Shown here in pieces: positions 10,179 through 23,232 of a DNA stretch of 24,072 nt. A program made the position numbers and the translations under genes. The notes beneath the pieces were generated by a model. The model ran no database searches. It was not told the origin of the DNA and saw only the letters and a list, made by a program, of their open reading frames with translations. Source of the DNA: Oehlia diaphana (Eukaryota; Glomeromycota; Glomeromycetes; Glomerales; Glomeraceae); NCBI GenBank assembly GCA_003833135.1, contig QZLH01000437.1, positions 29,025-53,096 on the forward strand, read 5' to 3'. Every line of letters begins with the position of its first letter. The first letter of the stretch is position 1.

Positions 10179-11501
10179 AGCATAAACTAAATTAAAAATC
10201 TTACATACTTAAAACATTTGTCAGAGAAGCTGTAATTCAGTCCTCTCAGAGAGAGTATTTGGTTATATATAGGAGTGCTTGACGAAATGCGGGATAATAT
10301 CATCATATTCAGCCACTAATATGTGTCACAATCCTACTTATTTGTACATATTAGTTCTTAATGCTTAGATTAGTAATACTGGATGATCTAATAGTCAAAA
10401 AAAAAACTCATTTGTTCTTAGTAGATATTAATAATTAATTTGACACATATACACTTTTTTATGTAAATAGTTCATTTTCTTTTTTTGCATTTAAAACTTT
10501 TCCTTATATGCATTTAAATAGAATAAAAAAATTTTTTTTAAATAATATGATAAAGTATTATCATCATTGTTTAACTGTCAAAGAAAATTATTTTAATTAA
10601 AGTTATATAATAAAGTATTTATACAGTTGTTATATAGGAAACCTTTTATAATTTGATTAGCATATTCTATAAATCCTTTTTTTCAAGGAAATATCATCAT
10701 GTACAAATACCGAAATACAGTAAATAAAATATGCATTATTTTTTCATTAAGAGCATATTAACTAATTAAATTAATATAAATACAATACATAATTGTCATT
10801 TATTATTTGTAATTATCCATTACAAGTATACCTAAGTTTTTAAACTGAATAAATTTTAAAAATACTTTTAAAACTTCAAAAACACTCTTATATGGTTACT
10901 TAGGAAAATATATAAAAATGAATACAGTAATTAACAGAAAAAATATACCACATTGCCTAAAACAAGCAACCTGTTTTATTATGGAAAATATTTATTCAAA
11001 CTATAGCATGTATTTTGTCAAACTGCATTAAATCTCAGCTAATGATCATTTAATTTGTTGTGTAATAATGAACGTATTTAATATATGGTTAAAGAATATT
11101 CAGCAAATTTTACAACTTGCTTATTTTTAGGTACTATAAAATTATTATGTTGCTTATTTTTGTGCAAATATTGTAGTTAAAAATATACATTTTTTAAAGA
11201 GACAAATTTTACATGTTTAGTTTATTGATTACCAAATCAATAATACCTAAAAAATTATGTTATATAATTATATAATTTATATAATAAAATTTTGGTAATT
11301 AAGATAATTAAGATAAGAAATTTAGCCACATTAACAAATAAAGACTTAAAAGACTATTATTTTATTGATGTGTAAGTTTTACCAAGAAGTGTATAAACGT
11401 CATTTAACTTTTATAATATAATATACAAATGAGTGTACCAAAATGCATGAGTGCACCTGTTTAAAATTTTCAATAATAAAACTTGATTTCCCACTTCATT
11501 T
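10179..11501. other. Convergent AT-rich intergenic region
   Basis: 1.3 kb between the SWD1 and RNase H1 stops, the longest gap in the gene-dense part. It is very AT-rich with many AATAAA/ATTTA-like signals and poly-T runs. I see no exon, RNA gene or clear repeat pair in it. It presumably holds both 3' UTRs. Confidence 0.4.
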
Positions 11502-13141
11502 TCAATTAGAATCATCTTTAGCCAATATATTTTTATTATATTCAAAATTATTTAAAAGAATTTGACTATTCTCAACTATTGATGGGGGCGATGATTCATC
11601 TGTAATAGTTTGGAAGTATTGCAGAATAGTATGTTGCCGCTTAATTTCCGTTTCATCATCACCATAATCATAGAGATCATCTACAGCATCCATAAAAGCT
11701 CCTAATTTTGCCAATTGGTCAGCTTCTTCATTTTCTTGAACACCAACATGGCCTTGAACATATTCCTAATAACAAAAGAGAAATCAGAAAAATGAATTCT
11801 ATAAATACTAAATACTCCATTTGACTAATCAAATTCATAAAATGTCATACGATAGTAACTTCTGCATTGCGTGCTCTTACTAATTTCATTAATCGTTGGA
11901 AGAGTTCCTTATTTTCAACATCTTTATCATTTGATGTTTTCCATTTATTATTCTTTTCCCATTTAGGTATCCAAGATTTATATGCTAATGGAAAAAATAA
12001 AACGATGATTAATTAAGAACTGTTTATAATTTTGTGCTTCATGTTTCCTTACCATTTATTACATATTGACTGTCGGTCCTTATTTCTAATGGTATGTTAT
12101 TGTCTGGGCAAGTTTCTAAAGCGCGTATTACTGCCTAATAAAGTGTTATCGATTTAATAATTATTTAGTATAGTTCTAATATTTTGGCATCTTACCATAA
12201 TTTCGGCCCTATTATTAGTTTGTCTCGGCCCTGGCAAACGCTCACTGATATTACTGTAATCATCAAATACTACTTTAATAATTTTTAAATGGTTGTATGA
12301 AGTTAATTTTCATTAGGAAAAAAAAATTACCGTGGATCATCTTTACCCCAATAAACTCCTATACCAGCCTTTGCTCCATGTTGTCCGTTATTGATTGAAC
12401 TTCCATCTGTCCAAACCTTGAGAGATTTTTCGCTACTTACATTGGATGCTGACTGATAAGTTAAATAAACAATCTTATAAACATTTTATATAAATATTCA
12501 TTAATTATTTAGGAATTTCATTCTGAACGTACAGAACTAGTATTTTGTTGCTTAGATGAAATATATTTCGATATCGGTGTTTCTCGAGTAGAATTTCCGA
12601 ATACTTAAATGTGTTATAAATCTTTTTAATAAAATTATTACGAATAAGACATTATATTATATTGTAAACCTTTTTTATTATTTCCTTCTTTTACAAAAGC
12701 TTCGGCTTCCTGTAGTGTATTGAACTTTTTATATTTAGCATTGGGATATTTTTTGATTTGTTTTTCGCATTCTTCCCTATGAGGACCCCGGTAATTAACA
12801 AGAATTCAAATGTATCAATGAAAATTGGTAGCGACTAACTATACATACCAAGAATGATAAACTCCCGGTTTATAACCAATGTGAACCGCATAAAATCCAG
12901 ATTTGACCTTGGGCATTTTAGTTTCAAAGAGTATTCTCCTATGTGAAAAGAAATTTAACCGGGGATTCCTCGATTTATGGTTTAAAACAGGCAAAATTCG
13001 CGATAAGTTCTTTATAATTGGTCGTTTCGAACTATAGAAGTCTTTTTCTTTAATAAAGCTATGTAATAATAATCTGATCAAATGTTTGACCATGATGCAT
13101 GGTAGCTCACACAACATTTCAACTGTTAGAGTGTGACACAT
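11502..13141 (-). CDS. RNH1: Ribonuclease H1 with N-terminal hybrid-binding domain, possible dual start
   Basis: Eight minus-strand exons (12849-13141, 12670-12776, 12533-12603, 12331-12452, 12196-12253, 12053-12134, 11851-11984, 11502-11765) join in frame. From the internal ATG at 12916 the protein is 301 aa; from the first ATG at 13141 it is 376 aa. The short form opens with the hybrid-binding domain (KSGFYAVHIGYKPGVYHSW, EECEKQIKKYPNAKYKKF, EAEAFV), then a linker, then the RNase HI fold with the full DEDD set: WTDGSS (D98), NNRAEIM (E140), RTDSQYV (D163) and ADQLA (D230), plus GH at 220. It degrades RNA in RNA:DNA hybrids. The 59-75 residue extension of the long form is rich in Lys/Arg and hydrophobics (MVKHLIRLLLHSF from 13093) and looks like a mitochondrial presequence, as in animal RNase H1 with two in-frame starts. 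Which start is used cannot be decided from sequence. The acceptor of exon 2 was chosen so that HSW joins EECEKQ. Confidence 0.92.
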
Positions 13142-13246
13142 AACTCGGTAAGCTGTAAATCATCACGTTATCACAAGTTCGTCATAAATACTGAATGACT
13201 CGCTTTAGGAAATAACAAATTCTATCTAGAATCGTTAACACGCAAA
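13142..13246. promoter_or_regulatory. 105-bp bidirectional promoter RNase H1 / CSN1
   Basis: If RNase H1 starts at 13141, only 105 bp separate two divergent start codons; with the internal start at 12916 the gap is 330 bp. It contains TCACGTTATCAC near 13165 and GAATGACTCG near 13192 (an AP-1/Gcn4-like TGACTC). No TATA box was recognised. Confidence 0.45.
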
Positions 13247-14924
13247 ATGGAAGACTCTAATGCGAATGCCAAGAGAAAGCGTACGCTTGACATTGTAGTT
13301 GACGCTCCTAATAACTTGGATCTTGATACGTATATTTCAAATTACAAAGGTTGGTTTTAATTTAAAACTTTTAGAGTTTTGATAAAGCCAACTCGAGTTT
13401 CAAAAACCGTTTGTTTATTTCAGGGCATACAAAGGTCGACCGTTTGCTTTTTATAGCAAAACGATGTCCTTCACTTCAAATTGATGCTTATAGACTTGCA
13501 TTACAAGAATTACGTGATCATTCACTTGATCATGCCAGATATATTTCAGCTGCAACAAAACTAAACGAAGTTCTGACAGCTCAAGGATATCCATCTTTCT
13601 CAATTGATAATACATGGGTTGATTCGACACAAAAACGTGCAAAATCTTTATTGGAAAGGTTGGAAGTTGAATTAAAAAATTATAAGAATAATTTAATAAA
13701 AGAGAGCATAAGGGTAATTATATTTTCTTAAAATTAAACGATAAACAATTTATTTATAATTTTCATTTTATATCAGATGGGACACAATGATCTTGGCGAT
13801 CATTATTATAATTGTGGAAATTTGACGAACGCGCTGAAATGTTATTCCAGAACTCGGGATTATTGTACAACGGCCAAGCACGTTATAGAGATGTGCTTGA
13901 ACGTTATCAAAGTTTCCATCGAACTGGGAAATTTTTCTCATGTACACAGTTATGTTATTAAAGCAGAGTCTACTCCTGATATTCAACCGGCTGTACAAGC
14001 CAAGTTGAAAGTTGCCGCAGCTTTAGCTCATCTTGATAATAATAAGTATAAGTTAGCAGCGAGATTGTTCTTGGAGACCAGCTTTGAGATTTCTCATCCA
14101 GCGAATAATTACTCTGAGGTACATTATAAGAATATTAGAATATTATTAACATGAAATATTTTCCGATTCAATAATACCTGTTATATTGCAACAACAGGTT
14201 ATCTCACCGAATGACATAGCTGTATATGGAGGACTATGTGCTCTTGCTTCATTTGATCGATCAGAACTCAAAAGCAAAGTGATTGATAATGCCGAATTCA
14301 AACAGTTCTTAGAACTTGAGCCTCATATTAGAGAGCTAATTCATGGATTTTACAATTCAAAATATTCTGTTGTATTGGATATTTTGGACAAATGGAAGGT
14401 AAATTTATCAAATTTGTACGAGCATATGAGAGTATATCTTTTCTACAAAATTTAAAATTATATCGCTTAAAATTATTAGAATGATTATTTGCTTGATCTT
14501 CACCTGCACAGTCACGTGGAAAACCTTTACGATAATATTCGTAAGAAAGCATTGGTACAATACTTTAGCCCTTTCCTTACGGTAGATATGAATAAGATGG
14601 CACAATCCTTTGGGACAAATGTTCCAAAATTGGAAAGAGAACTTGCCAAGTTGATTACGGAGAATCATATTCAAGCACGAATTGATAGTCATAAAAAGGT
14701 TGAAATTATTTATATTAATATTCTTTTGGGAATGTTTTTAAATTAAATTATGTTAATTCTTTTTTTTTTTTTAGATTTTATGTGCAAAACAACAAGATCA
14801 ACGAAGTGGTATATTTTACAAAGCTTTGAAAATGGGTGACGAATTTGAACAGAGCACTAATGCCATGTTGCTACGTATGAATTTATTAAAAGCTAATCTC
14901 GTTGTAACAACAAATCAAAAGTAG
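13247..14924 (+). CDS. CSN1: COP9 signalosome subunit 1
   Basis: Six exons (13247-13349, 13424-13713, 13777-14118, 14198-14398, 14480-14698, 14775-14924) give about 434 aa. Family landmarks are [16 protein letters not shown], the [20 protein letters not shown] and RTRDYCTT helices of the TPR-like region, [16 protein letters not shown], and the C-terminal PCI winged-helix part from about residue 313 ([20 protein letters not shown], then [12 protein letters not shown] and [13 protein letters not shown]). CSN1 is a scaffold of the complex that removes NEDD8 from cullins. It resembles CSN1 more than its proteasome-lid paralogue Rpn7. It ends in TAG at 14922-14924. Confidence 0.95.
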
Positions 14925-15242
14925 ATATATTTATTTCCTTCTCTCTGCAGCTATTTATTTATTTATTTATTTATTTTTTTTTCTTTTTTTTTCTTTTTTT
15001 TTTGAGCATATCAGCATTTAACTAATGATTTGATTTTATAGAAGTGATAACAGACGTCATAATTGATCTTTTATAAACAAGGTGATTCGATCTACGTTCA
15101 ATTACATACACAACTATATACATTTATATGTATATATATATGAGAGAAATGAAATAAATCAGTTTGGCAGGATTCAATTCAATAATACAATTACAAAAAT
15201 TTTAGTAAAAATTTTGAGATCAAGTATAAATCTTTTTTAAAT
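14925..15242. other. Convergent intergenic region with TTTA/poly-T microsatellite
   Basis: 318 bp between the CSN1 and ADE8 stops. A (TATT)n run at about 14952-14974 passes into T-rich tracts broken by single C (to 15003), and a TATATATA run lies near 15130. No gene is seen; it holds the two 3' UTRs. Confidence 0.5.
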
Positions 15243-15921
15243 TTAATGGTTTAATTCATCCAAAATTTTCTTTACACACTGTACAATTAATCTATGCTCC
15301 ACGGTATGAATTCGCGTTTCCAGATCATTTAATGAGTCAGTTTCAAATATTGAGACTTCTTCAATTAACAAAGGTTCACCTTTATCTACATCCGGAATGA
15401 CTTTGTGGACCATGACTCCTGTTTTCGTAATTTCACCTTTTTTAAATGCTTCGTAAGCTCTTTTAATGGAATCCGCACCTTTAGGATGAAAATTTAAAAA
15501 TATAAATGAATTCAAATAAATATAGGGATAAAAAAAAAAGAATATAAATACCGTCAAATTGATTTGGTAAAGCAGGATGTAAATTAATAATATTTATGTC
15601 TTTAAAAAGATTCAAAAATTCTTCAGATAAAATATGCATCCAACCAGCCAGAACAATTAAATTTGGATTATATTCTTTAATTTTTTTAGCAAGGTCTATA
15701 TCATATTCTATACGGGTTTTACCCAAATCTTTATAAGGTTTTAAAGGAAAAACCAAAGTAGGAATTTCTGCTTGAGTAGCCCTAGTTAATCCATAAGCAG
15801 AGCCTTTATTTGAAACTACCAAAACAATTTGTCCATTGAGCGTTTTTGAATTAATTGCATCAATTATTGCTTGTAAATTTGAACCATTTCCTGAAATTAA
15901 TACGACAATTCTAGGTGACAT
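15243..15921 (-). CDS. ADE8: Phosphoribosylglycinamide formyltransferase (monofunctional)
   Basis: Two minus-strand exons (15552-15921 and 15243-15478) give 201 aa. The enzyme transfers a formyl group from 10-formyl-tetrahydrofolate to GAR in step 3 of purine synthesis. Visible motifs are RIVVLISGNGSNLQAI (phosphate loop), LAGWMHILS, INLHPALPNQFDG with catalytic Asn113 and His115, then TKTGVMVHKVIPDVDKGEP with the catalytic Asp155. It is a single-domain enzyme as in yeast Ade8, not the trifunctional animal GART. The start at 15921 gives the family-length N-terminus. An upstream in-frame ATG at 15993 would add 24 mostly hydrophobic residues and is less likely. It is divergent from the next gene with 219 bp between starts. 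Confidence 0.94.
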
Positions 15922-16140
15922 ATTTTTTTTAAATAAAAAAAGAAAAAGAAGAATACTTAAGAATACGAATAAATAAAATTTTTTAGAAATCATTCTCTTA
16001 TTTTTTTTTGGGAATCCAGAATATATTATGTATTGATTTTGTTGGCCAATGATAATACATTGATAATTTTGATCTACATTTTAACAAATATAAAATAAAA
16101 TTTTCTAAAAAAAATAAAATAAAATAAAATAAAAATAAAC
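15922..16140. promoter_or_regulatory. Divergent promoter region ADE8 / small coiled-coil gene
   Basis: 219 bp between divergent start codons, AT-rich, with an (AAAAT)n microsatellite at about 16111-16136 directly before the ATG at 16141. A GATTTTGTTGGCCAATGAT stretch near 16034 carries an inverted CCAAT box (ATTGG complement). No other element was recognised. Confidence 0.4.
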
Positions 16141-16772
16141 ATGTCTAAAATCGTCGATGATTTTGAAAAAAATTTGAATGATTTGGATTCAGAATTGGAC
16201 AATATACAAAAATGCGCGCAAGAAATATTACAAAAAGTGTATGTTATTTTTTTTTTTAACCGAAAAATATATTATATTATGTAGTTACATCGTTGTCATG
16301 TTGGGAGGCTTGGAAGTATTTGATACAAAAAATTTCGTTCGAATGTGAAGGGAGAAAAAAAAGGCTTGTTTAACTAATCAGAAAAAAAAATGATTTTTTT
16401 TCCCTTAATAGAGATAATTCATTCTCTTATCCATATTCAATTAATTCTGTTACAAGTAAATACTTTTTTTTTTATTATTCTAAATATTCTTAATTTACAA
16501 AGCATTATAATAAAATTTCTTTTTTAATTTATTTAGATGAATTAAATGTTCTCTTATTAGCAACTCAACATTTTGAAAAAAGAGCCAAAAGTTTTGGAGT
16601 AACAAGTTTAACAACAAATTCAACCACAGCAGCATCAGCCGATATAAAAGCAATTAATGAACCTGGCAGATTAAATACTATGGTAGAAGAAAAGAAACTT
16701 GCTGTAGATGCATTGAATCAAGAATCAAAACGTATTGCTGATAATGCTAAAGCTGCTTATCAATTACAATAA
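16141..16772 (+). CDS. Unrecognised small coiled-coil protein, 125 aa
   Basis: Three exons (16141-16238, 16412-16455, 16537-16772) join in frame at canonical splice sites to 125 aa. The N-terminus is a probable amphipathic helix (VDDFEKNLNDLDSELDNI, residues about 5-22). A short Ser/Tyr-rich turn (DNSFSYPYSINSV) follows, then a helix with LNVLLLATQHFEKRAKSF, a Thr/Ser linker, and a C-terminal helix rich in Lys/Glu/Ala (VEEKKLAVDALNQESKRIA). No signal peptide or membrane segment is seen. Size and helical layout are like small subunits of kinetochore, Mediator or BLOC-type assemblies, but I do not recognise the family and give no function. Intron 1 (173 nt) is longer than most here. Its 3' end faces SVF1 at 181 bp. 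Confidence 0.75.
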
Positions 16773-16953
16773 TAAATTAATTAGTACAATAATTTTTATG
16801 TAAATTTTTTTTTTCTTTTTACGAAAATTAATGTTTATGAATTATACAAACATAATTAATTATATTAATACAAATTTAAGAAAGTAGTTAGAAAAAAAAA
16901 TCCAAGAAACAATATAAGGAAAAAATATATAAAAAAAAAATAGATTATTTCAA

Positions 16954-18164
16954 TTAAGAAATAAAAGAACACTCGCTAAATAATTTTCCTTTAGCGGTTA
17001 ATTCTTCATTTTCGCCAATTTTGACATGCGCCTCCGCTTCATTAAACCATTGATAGACATAAGGTTTAGCGACAAAAGCTAAAATAAAAAAAACAAATTG
17101 AAAGGTTTTAGTAAATATATATATATATATTGTTGTTATATCTTTTTTTTTTCTTTTACCTTGCACAATTTTCTTCAAGAAATAGGGAACCTCGTTCAAA
17201 ACATCAATTTTATCCATAAGAACGTCAAGTTTGATTTCCAAAAAAGCAGAGAAATCTTCATCAGTTTCCAAAGTTTTTCCTTCCCAAGTATATTTAATTT
17301 TCGTGGGGACTTTATATTTTGTTTCAGGATCCAAACTTGTTTCCAAGAATTGTGCCACGTTCTTCACGGAAACACCCACCAATTTATTATTCACGACTAA
17401 ACTTCCTTGATTAATTTTTTTACTTCCATAATTTGGAGTTGTTTCAAACTCACACATTGATAAAGAAGCAACATCAGATTGGAAATTAACAAAATTCCAA
17501 CGTGATGCAATCAAATGTGGACGCATTCCTTGAATAGCGTGAACAAATAATCCAACTCCAGTAACATCGAATGCTCGACCATCAACGACCATATTCCCTT
17601 TAACATTACCCTTTGGCCAAAATTTATGCTCAACGAATCCAGATGATTTATCTTGACCAAAGTAAGTCTTCCCTCCTCCAATTTTGAATCCACGATCAAT
17701 TCGTTCAAATTCAAAAGAAACGATTAGCTCTTTATGCGTTAAATTTACAGCATATTTATTACATTCAGGATTAAGTTTAATCGACATATTATTTGCACTA
17801 GCTGATCGTCGATCCGGTGAAAGAGTGAAATTGGTCATATTTACTGATTTAAAGGTATTGACTCCATTACCAAAGAAACGAGAAGTAAATTGGATCGTAG
17901 GATTCCATACACTATATAAAGGAACGTTCATTGTATATCAAAATTATTGAATCCAAATGAATTGAAACTTGTTCCTCAAAATTAATACCCGATATTTGAA
18001 TGAATCATTTGGACAAAAGCAAAATGTCCCTCGTTAGTAGCCAAATAGAATGTTTGCGTTTCAGTTGAAGAACCTGATGCCAAAGTCCATTCAAGATCTT
18101 TCGGAGCAACATCTGAATAAAGGCTATCTTTAGCTAAATCACTGGCAACATGAAGGTTGGACAT
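16954..18164 (-). CDS. SVF1: Svf1-like survival factor
   Basis: Three minus-strand exons (17989-18164, 17160-17911, 16954-17078) give about 350 aa. Family landmarks are LEWTLASGSSTETQTFYL and HFAFVQMIHSNIG at the start, VEHKFWPKGNVKGNMVVDG, DVTGVGLFVHAIQGMRPHL, ASRWNFVNFQS, and CEFETTPNYGSKKINQGSL, followed by a C-terminal beta-rich region ending in AKGKLFSECSFIS. Svf1 proteins have two lipocalin-like barrels. In yeast Svf1 is needed for survival of oxidative and cold stress and is linked to ceramide handling between ER and Golgi. The length is shorter than yeast Svf1 but covers both halves. The intron-1 donor (GTATTA) is non-consensus at position 4, though the join SNIG-VWNPTIQFTSRF fits the family. 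Confidence 0.92.
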
Positions 18165-18504
18165 TTTTTTTTTAATTATACTTCAAAAAAACGAATTTTT
18201 GACGATTAATTCCAAATGTTAGAAATTATCTGAAAAACTTTTTTGAGTTAAACCAAACCTTTTACCTAAATATAAAGTTAATAAATACGCTTAAAAATGT
18301 TTGAAATTTCAAATGACGTTAAAATTTCAATATCAAGTGGGAAAAATTCCATAGCTATTTATTGAATTCTTTTCTGCGGATCTTATGCGTAATTACGCCT
18401 TTAATTTTTACCTTTTAGGTCTAAAGGATATGCATGATGATGATTAACCTAGGCCGGCATTATAAATATGGCAAATTTTAATAACCGATTAAAAAAAAAA
18501 AAGG
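18165..18504. promoter_or_regulatory. Divergent promoter region SVF1 / DUS2
   Basis: 340 bp between start codons. A CCTAGGCCGGC patch followed by ATTATAAATATGG lies at 18449-18472, 33 bp upstream of the first DUS2 ATG, and could be a core promoter with a TATA-like element. Otherwise AT-rich without recognised sites. Confidence 0.4.
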
Positions 18505-20445
<1,941 letters not shown>

Positions 20446-20641
20446 TTAACAAAGTTAATTCCGTGTGATTAATTTAGCTTAACATTGAAGACTTAAATTC
20501 TAATAATGAGAATTAAATATTTATAATTTTTAAAAGAATCTATTATTAAAGTCTTTCATCGTTATAAAACTCAAAAAGTTAAATAATAATAAAATTTTTT
20601 TTCTCGTCTATAAATGATGATAAATAAAAAAAAAAAAAATT

Positions 20642-22613
20642 TTAAGCTTCAGCTCGTCCAATAGTATGAACACGGAATCCAATATTTCGCAATTTTTCGG
20701 CGTCGAGAATAAGACGTCCGTCGAAAATGAAAGCTGGTTTGTGCATTTGATCGTAAATTTTTTGATAATCTAATTCCTAATTATTAGGTTTAGTGTTAGG
20801 TTTAGTGTTAGGTTTAGTATTAGAGCGGTATTATAACAATACTAACTTTAAATTCATCCCATTCGGTGGTGATTACTATGGCATCCGCATCTTCAGATGC
20901 CTCGTATGCAGATTTTGCAATCGTAACGCGGGTTTTTACTAAGGTTTGTTTAAAAAAAGAACATTATTAAAAAATAAATAAATAATAAATTATTTTTTTT
21001 TTTTTTTACTTACATTGTTTAGTATTATCGACAACACCAGGTTCACTCAAATCAAGAAAGATTTGTTCGGTAGTAACTTTTGGATCATAAATACGAACTT
21101 TGGCATTCTCTTGAATAAAGTCTTTACATAAAGTAATAGCAGCTGATTCACGAGTATCGCCAGTATCTTTCTTAAAAGCAAATCCAAATATAGCGATTTT
21201 TTTGTTTGTGATGGTATTAAATAGAGTTTTAATAACACGAGAAACAAAACGTTTCTTTTGATATTCATTTAAATCAACTACTTGTTTCCAATATGCTGCA
21301 ACTTCAGGTAAATTAAGTTGTTCTGATAAATAAACCAAATTCAAAATGTCTTTTTGAAAGCAACTACCACCGAATCCAACAGAAGCTTTTAAGAATTTGG
21401 GACCAATACGTGTATCTCTTCCACATGCATAAGCAACTTCATCAATATCAGCGCCTGTTGCTTCACAAATTGCTGACAAAGCATTAATTGATGAAATACG
21501 TTGAGCCAACAAAGCATTGGCAGCCTATAGGTAAGGGGGAGGGGGAATGAAAATATATGAATAAATATATAAAAAATATATATATATGTATATATATATT
21601 TATTTATTTTTATAATTACCAATTTTGAAAGTTCAGATGACCATAAATTGGTGGTAATAATACGATCGGTAGGAACCCAATGAGCATAAACTTCAACTAA
21701 TGCTTGTTGAGCTTTCATACCTTCTGGAGTTTGTAAACCTCCAATTAATACACGATCAGGGTTTAATAAATCATTAATAGCAGTTCCTTCAGCAAGAAAT
21801 TCCGGATTAGATAAAATATCAAACCGAATATTTTCATTGCTATTAGCTTCTAAAATTGTACGCATGCTTTCTGCAGTACGGCATGGTACAGTAGATTTTT
21901 CAACAACGATCTTTGAACTTTTCGCGACATCAGCAATTTGACGGGTAGCTGATTCAACATAACTAAACCAAAAAAAAAATAGATTAATTTTTTTAATTAA
22001 TAATTTTTTTATAAAAAAATTAAATGAATAAATAAATAAAATATATGATGAATAATATTAAATTATAGAATTAAAATATTAAACCCCTTTAAAAAGTAAA
22101 TACTTACGCCAAGTCAGCGGCAAAACCAGCACCCAAACCAGATTTTTTTGTTGGAGTATTCACGGACACAAAAATTAAGTCAGCTTCCAAAACAGATTGT
22201 TCAACTTGGGTAGTAAAGAATAAATTTTTTCCACGACGTTCAAAAACAATTTTATCAAGACCAGGTTCATAAATTGGAAGATGATCAGAATTCCAAGCAG
22301 CAATACGAGACTCATTTAAATCAACAATTGTAACATCTATATCATGACATTTATAAGCGATGACAGCACAAGTTGGACCACCTAAATTTGTATTATAAAG
22401 CAAATTTTTTTTGATTCAGATGTTAGAAATATAATTATAAAATAAAAAAAAATCAACAGATACTTTTTTTTAATTTATCAGGAGATTTAGAGGGGAAAAC
22501 CTCCCACCTCCTTAATTCATTAAGTGGTCATTTGATAATTTGATATTTTGATATTGATATCTACCGACATAACCGGCTCCAAGACAACAGATCTTCTTTA
22601 CTTGAGTGGTCAT
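20642..22613 (-). CDS. UDP-glucose 6-dehydrogenase
   Basis: Six minus-strand exons (22565-22613, 22108-22381, 21620-21962, 21014-21524, 20847-20938, 20642-20776) give about 467 aa. The enzyme oxidises UDP-glucose to UDP-glucuronate with two NAD+, supplying precursors for wall and matrix polysaccharides in the cytosol. Motifs are [13 protein letters not shown] (NAD Rossmann loop, split by intron 1), [34 protein letters not shown] with the catalytic Glu, NPDRVLIGG, and [13 protein letters not shown] with the catalytic Cys277, then [20 protein letters not shown] of the C-terminal UDP-binding domain and AFIFDGR near the end. Length is slightly under the human enzyme because the tail is short. It is convergent with DUS2 (196 bp between stops). 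Confidence 0.96.
20784..20819. repeat. Three tandem 12-bp repeats in the last UGDH intron
   Basis: TTAGGTTTAGTG is repeated head to tail at 20784-20795, 20796-20807 and 20808-20819 (last base changed). On the gene's strand the unit reads CACTAAACCTAA, so each copy offers a branch-point-like CTAA sequence just upstream of the acceptor at 20777-20778. It covers half of a 70-nt intron. Confidence 0.8.
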
Positions 22614-23144
22614 ATTTTATAATCTTGTTATTTAAAGAATTTCTTTTTATTTTTTCTATTTTCAGAATGAAAATGATCTTTATATTACAATATTTTTTTT
22701 TATAATTTTTTTTTTAATTAATAAATTTAGGTAAACCGGTAATTTATAAATATAATTCAATGATTAATTTCTTATCTTCAAAACCATGCAAGAAACTCTA
22801 CCTTTTCAGGAATTTAATCATTATTTACTTGCTCTTTTGTTTATTAGAACATTGTAATTAATCCAATCAAGTAATACGAAAAAAATTTTTGTTTTGTACG
22901 ACTTTAACATAATTTCAAATGAAAATAAATCGGAAACAGTTCGGAATTATTAACTTCTTTATTTGAAATTTATTTTCTTGCAAGGGAAATATTTAATAAT
23001 TTTGGTGTAGCCACGAGATTTAATCGTGCGTAGAATGAAAATTTTTACTATAACTTTTGTAGATAAAATTTTATATTAACCACAGGATTTTAGACATGTT
23101 TTTTTTTACCGCAGTTTTTATTAATTTTATCCGAAAAAATCTGT

Positions 23145-23145
<1 letters not shown>
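22614..23145. other. UGDH 5' flank, AT-rich
   Basis: 532 bp upstream of the UGDH start. It must contain its promoter, but no specific motif stands out beyond AT-rich tracts. A small perfect hairpin, CACGA-GATTTAA-TCGTG, lies at 23012-23028. No exon seen. Confidence 0.4.

Positions 23146-23229
<84 letters not shown>
23146..23229. repeat. Uninterrupted A84 homopolymer
   Basis: Eighty-four consecutive A residues on the plus strand with no interruption. An open frame through it encodes only polylysine and is not a gene. It could be a retroposed poly(A) tail, a slipped microsatellite, or an assembly artefact. Confidence 0.95.

Positions 23230-23232
<3 letters not shown>

Noticed and set aside
14408..14692. 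Minus-strand open frame of 94 codons opposite CSN1
   Set aside because: It overlaps CSN1 exons and an intron antisense; the CSN1 frame has family motifs and the antisense product has none.
15061..15110. Pol III B-box-like GATTCGATC suggesting a tRNA or SINE
   Set aside because: It lacks a spaced A box and a foldable cloverleaf; it is a weak match in a convergent 3' region.
17098..17400. Plus-strand open frame opposite SVF1
   Set aside because: Shadow of the SVF1 coding exon running through an intron; its composition is biased and unlike a protein.
23012..23028. Hairpin CACGA-GATTTAA-TCGTG as a tRNA anticodon arm
   Set aside because: No acceptor stem, D arm or T arm with a GTTCRA box could be placed around it.
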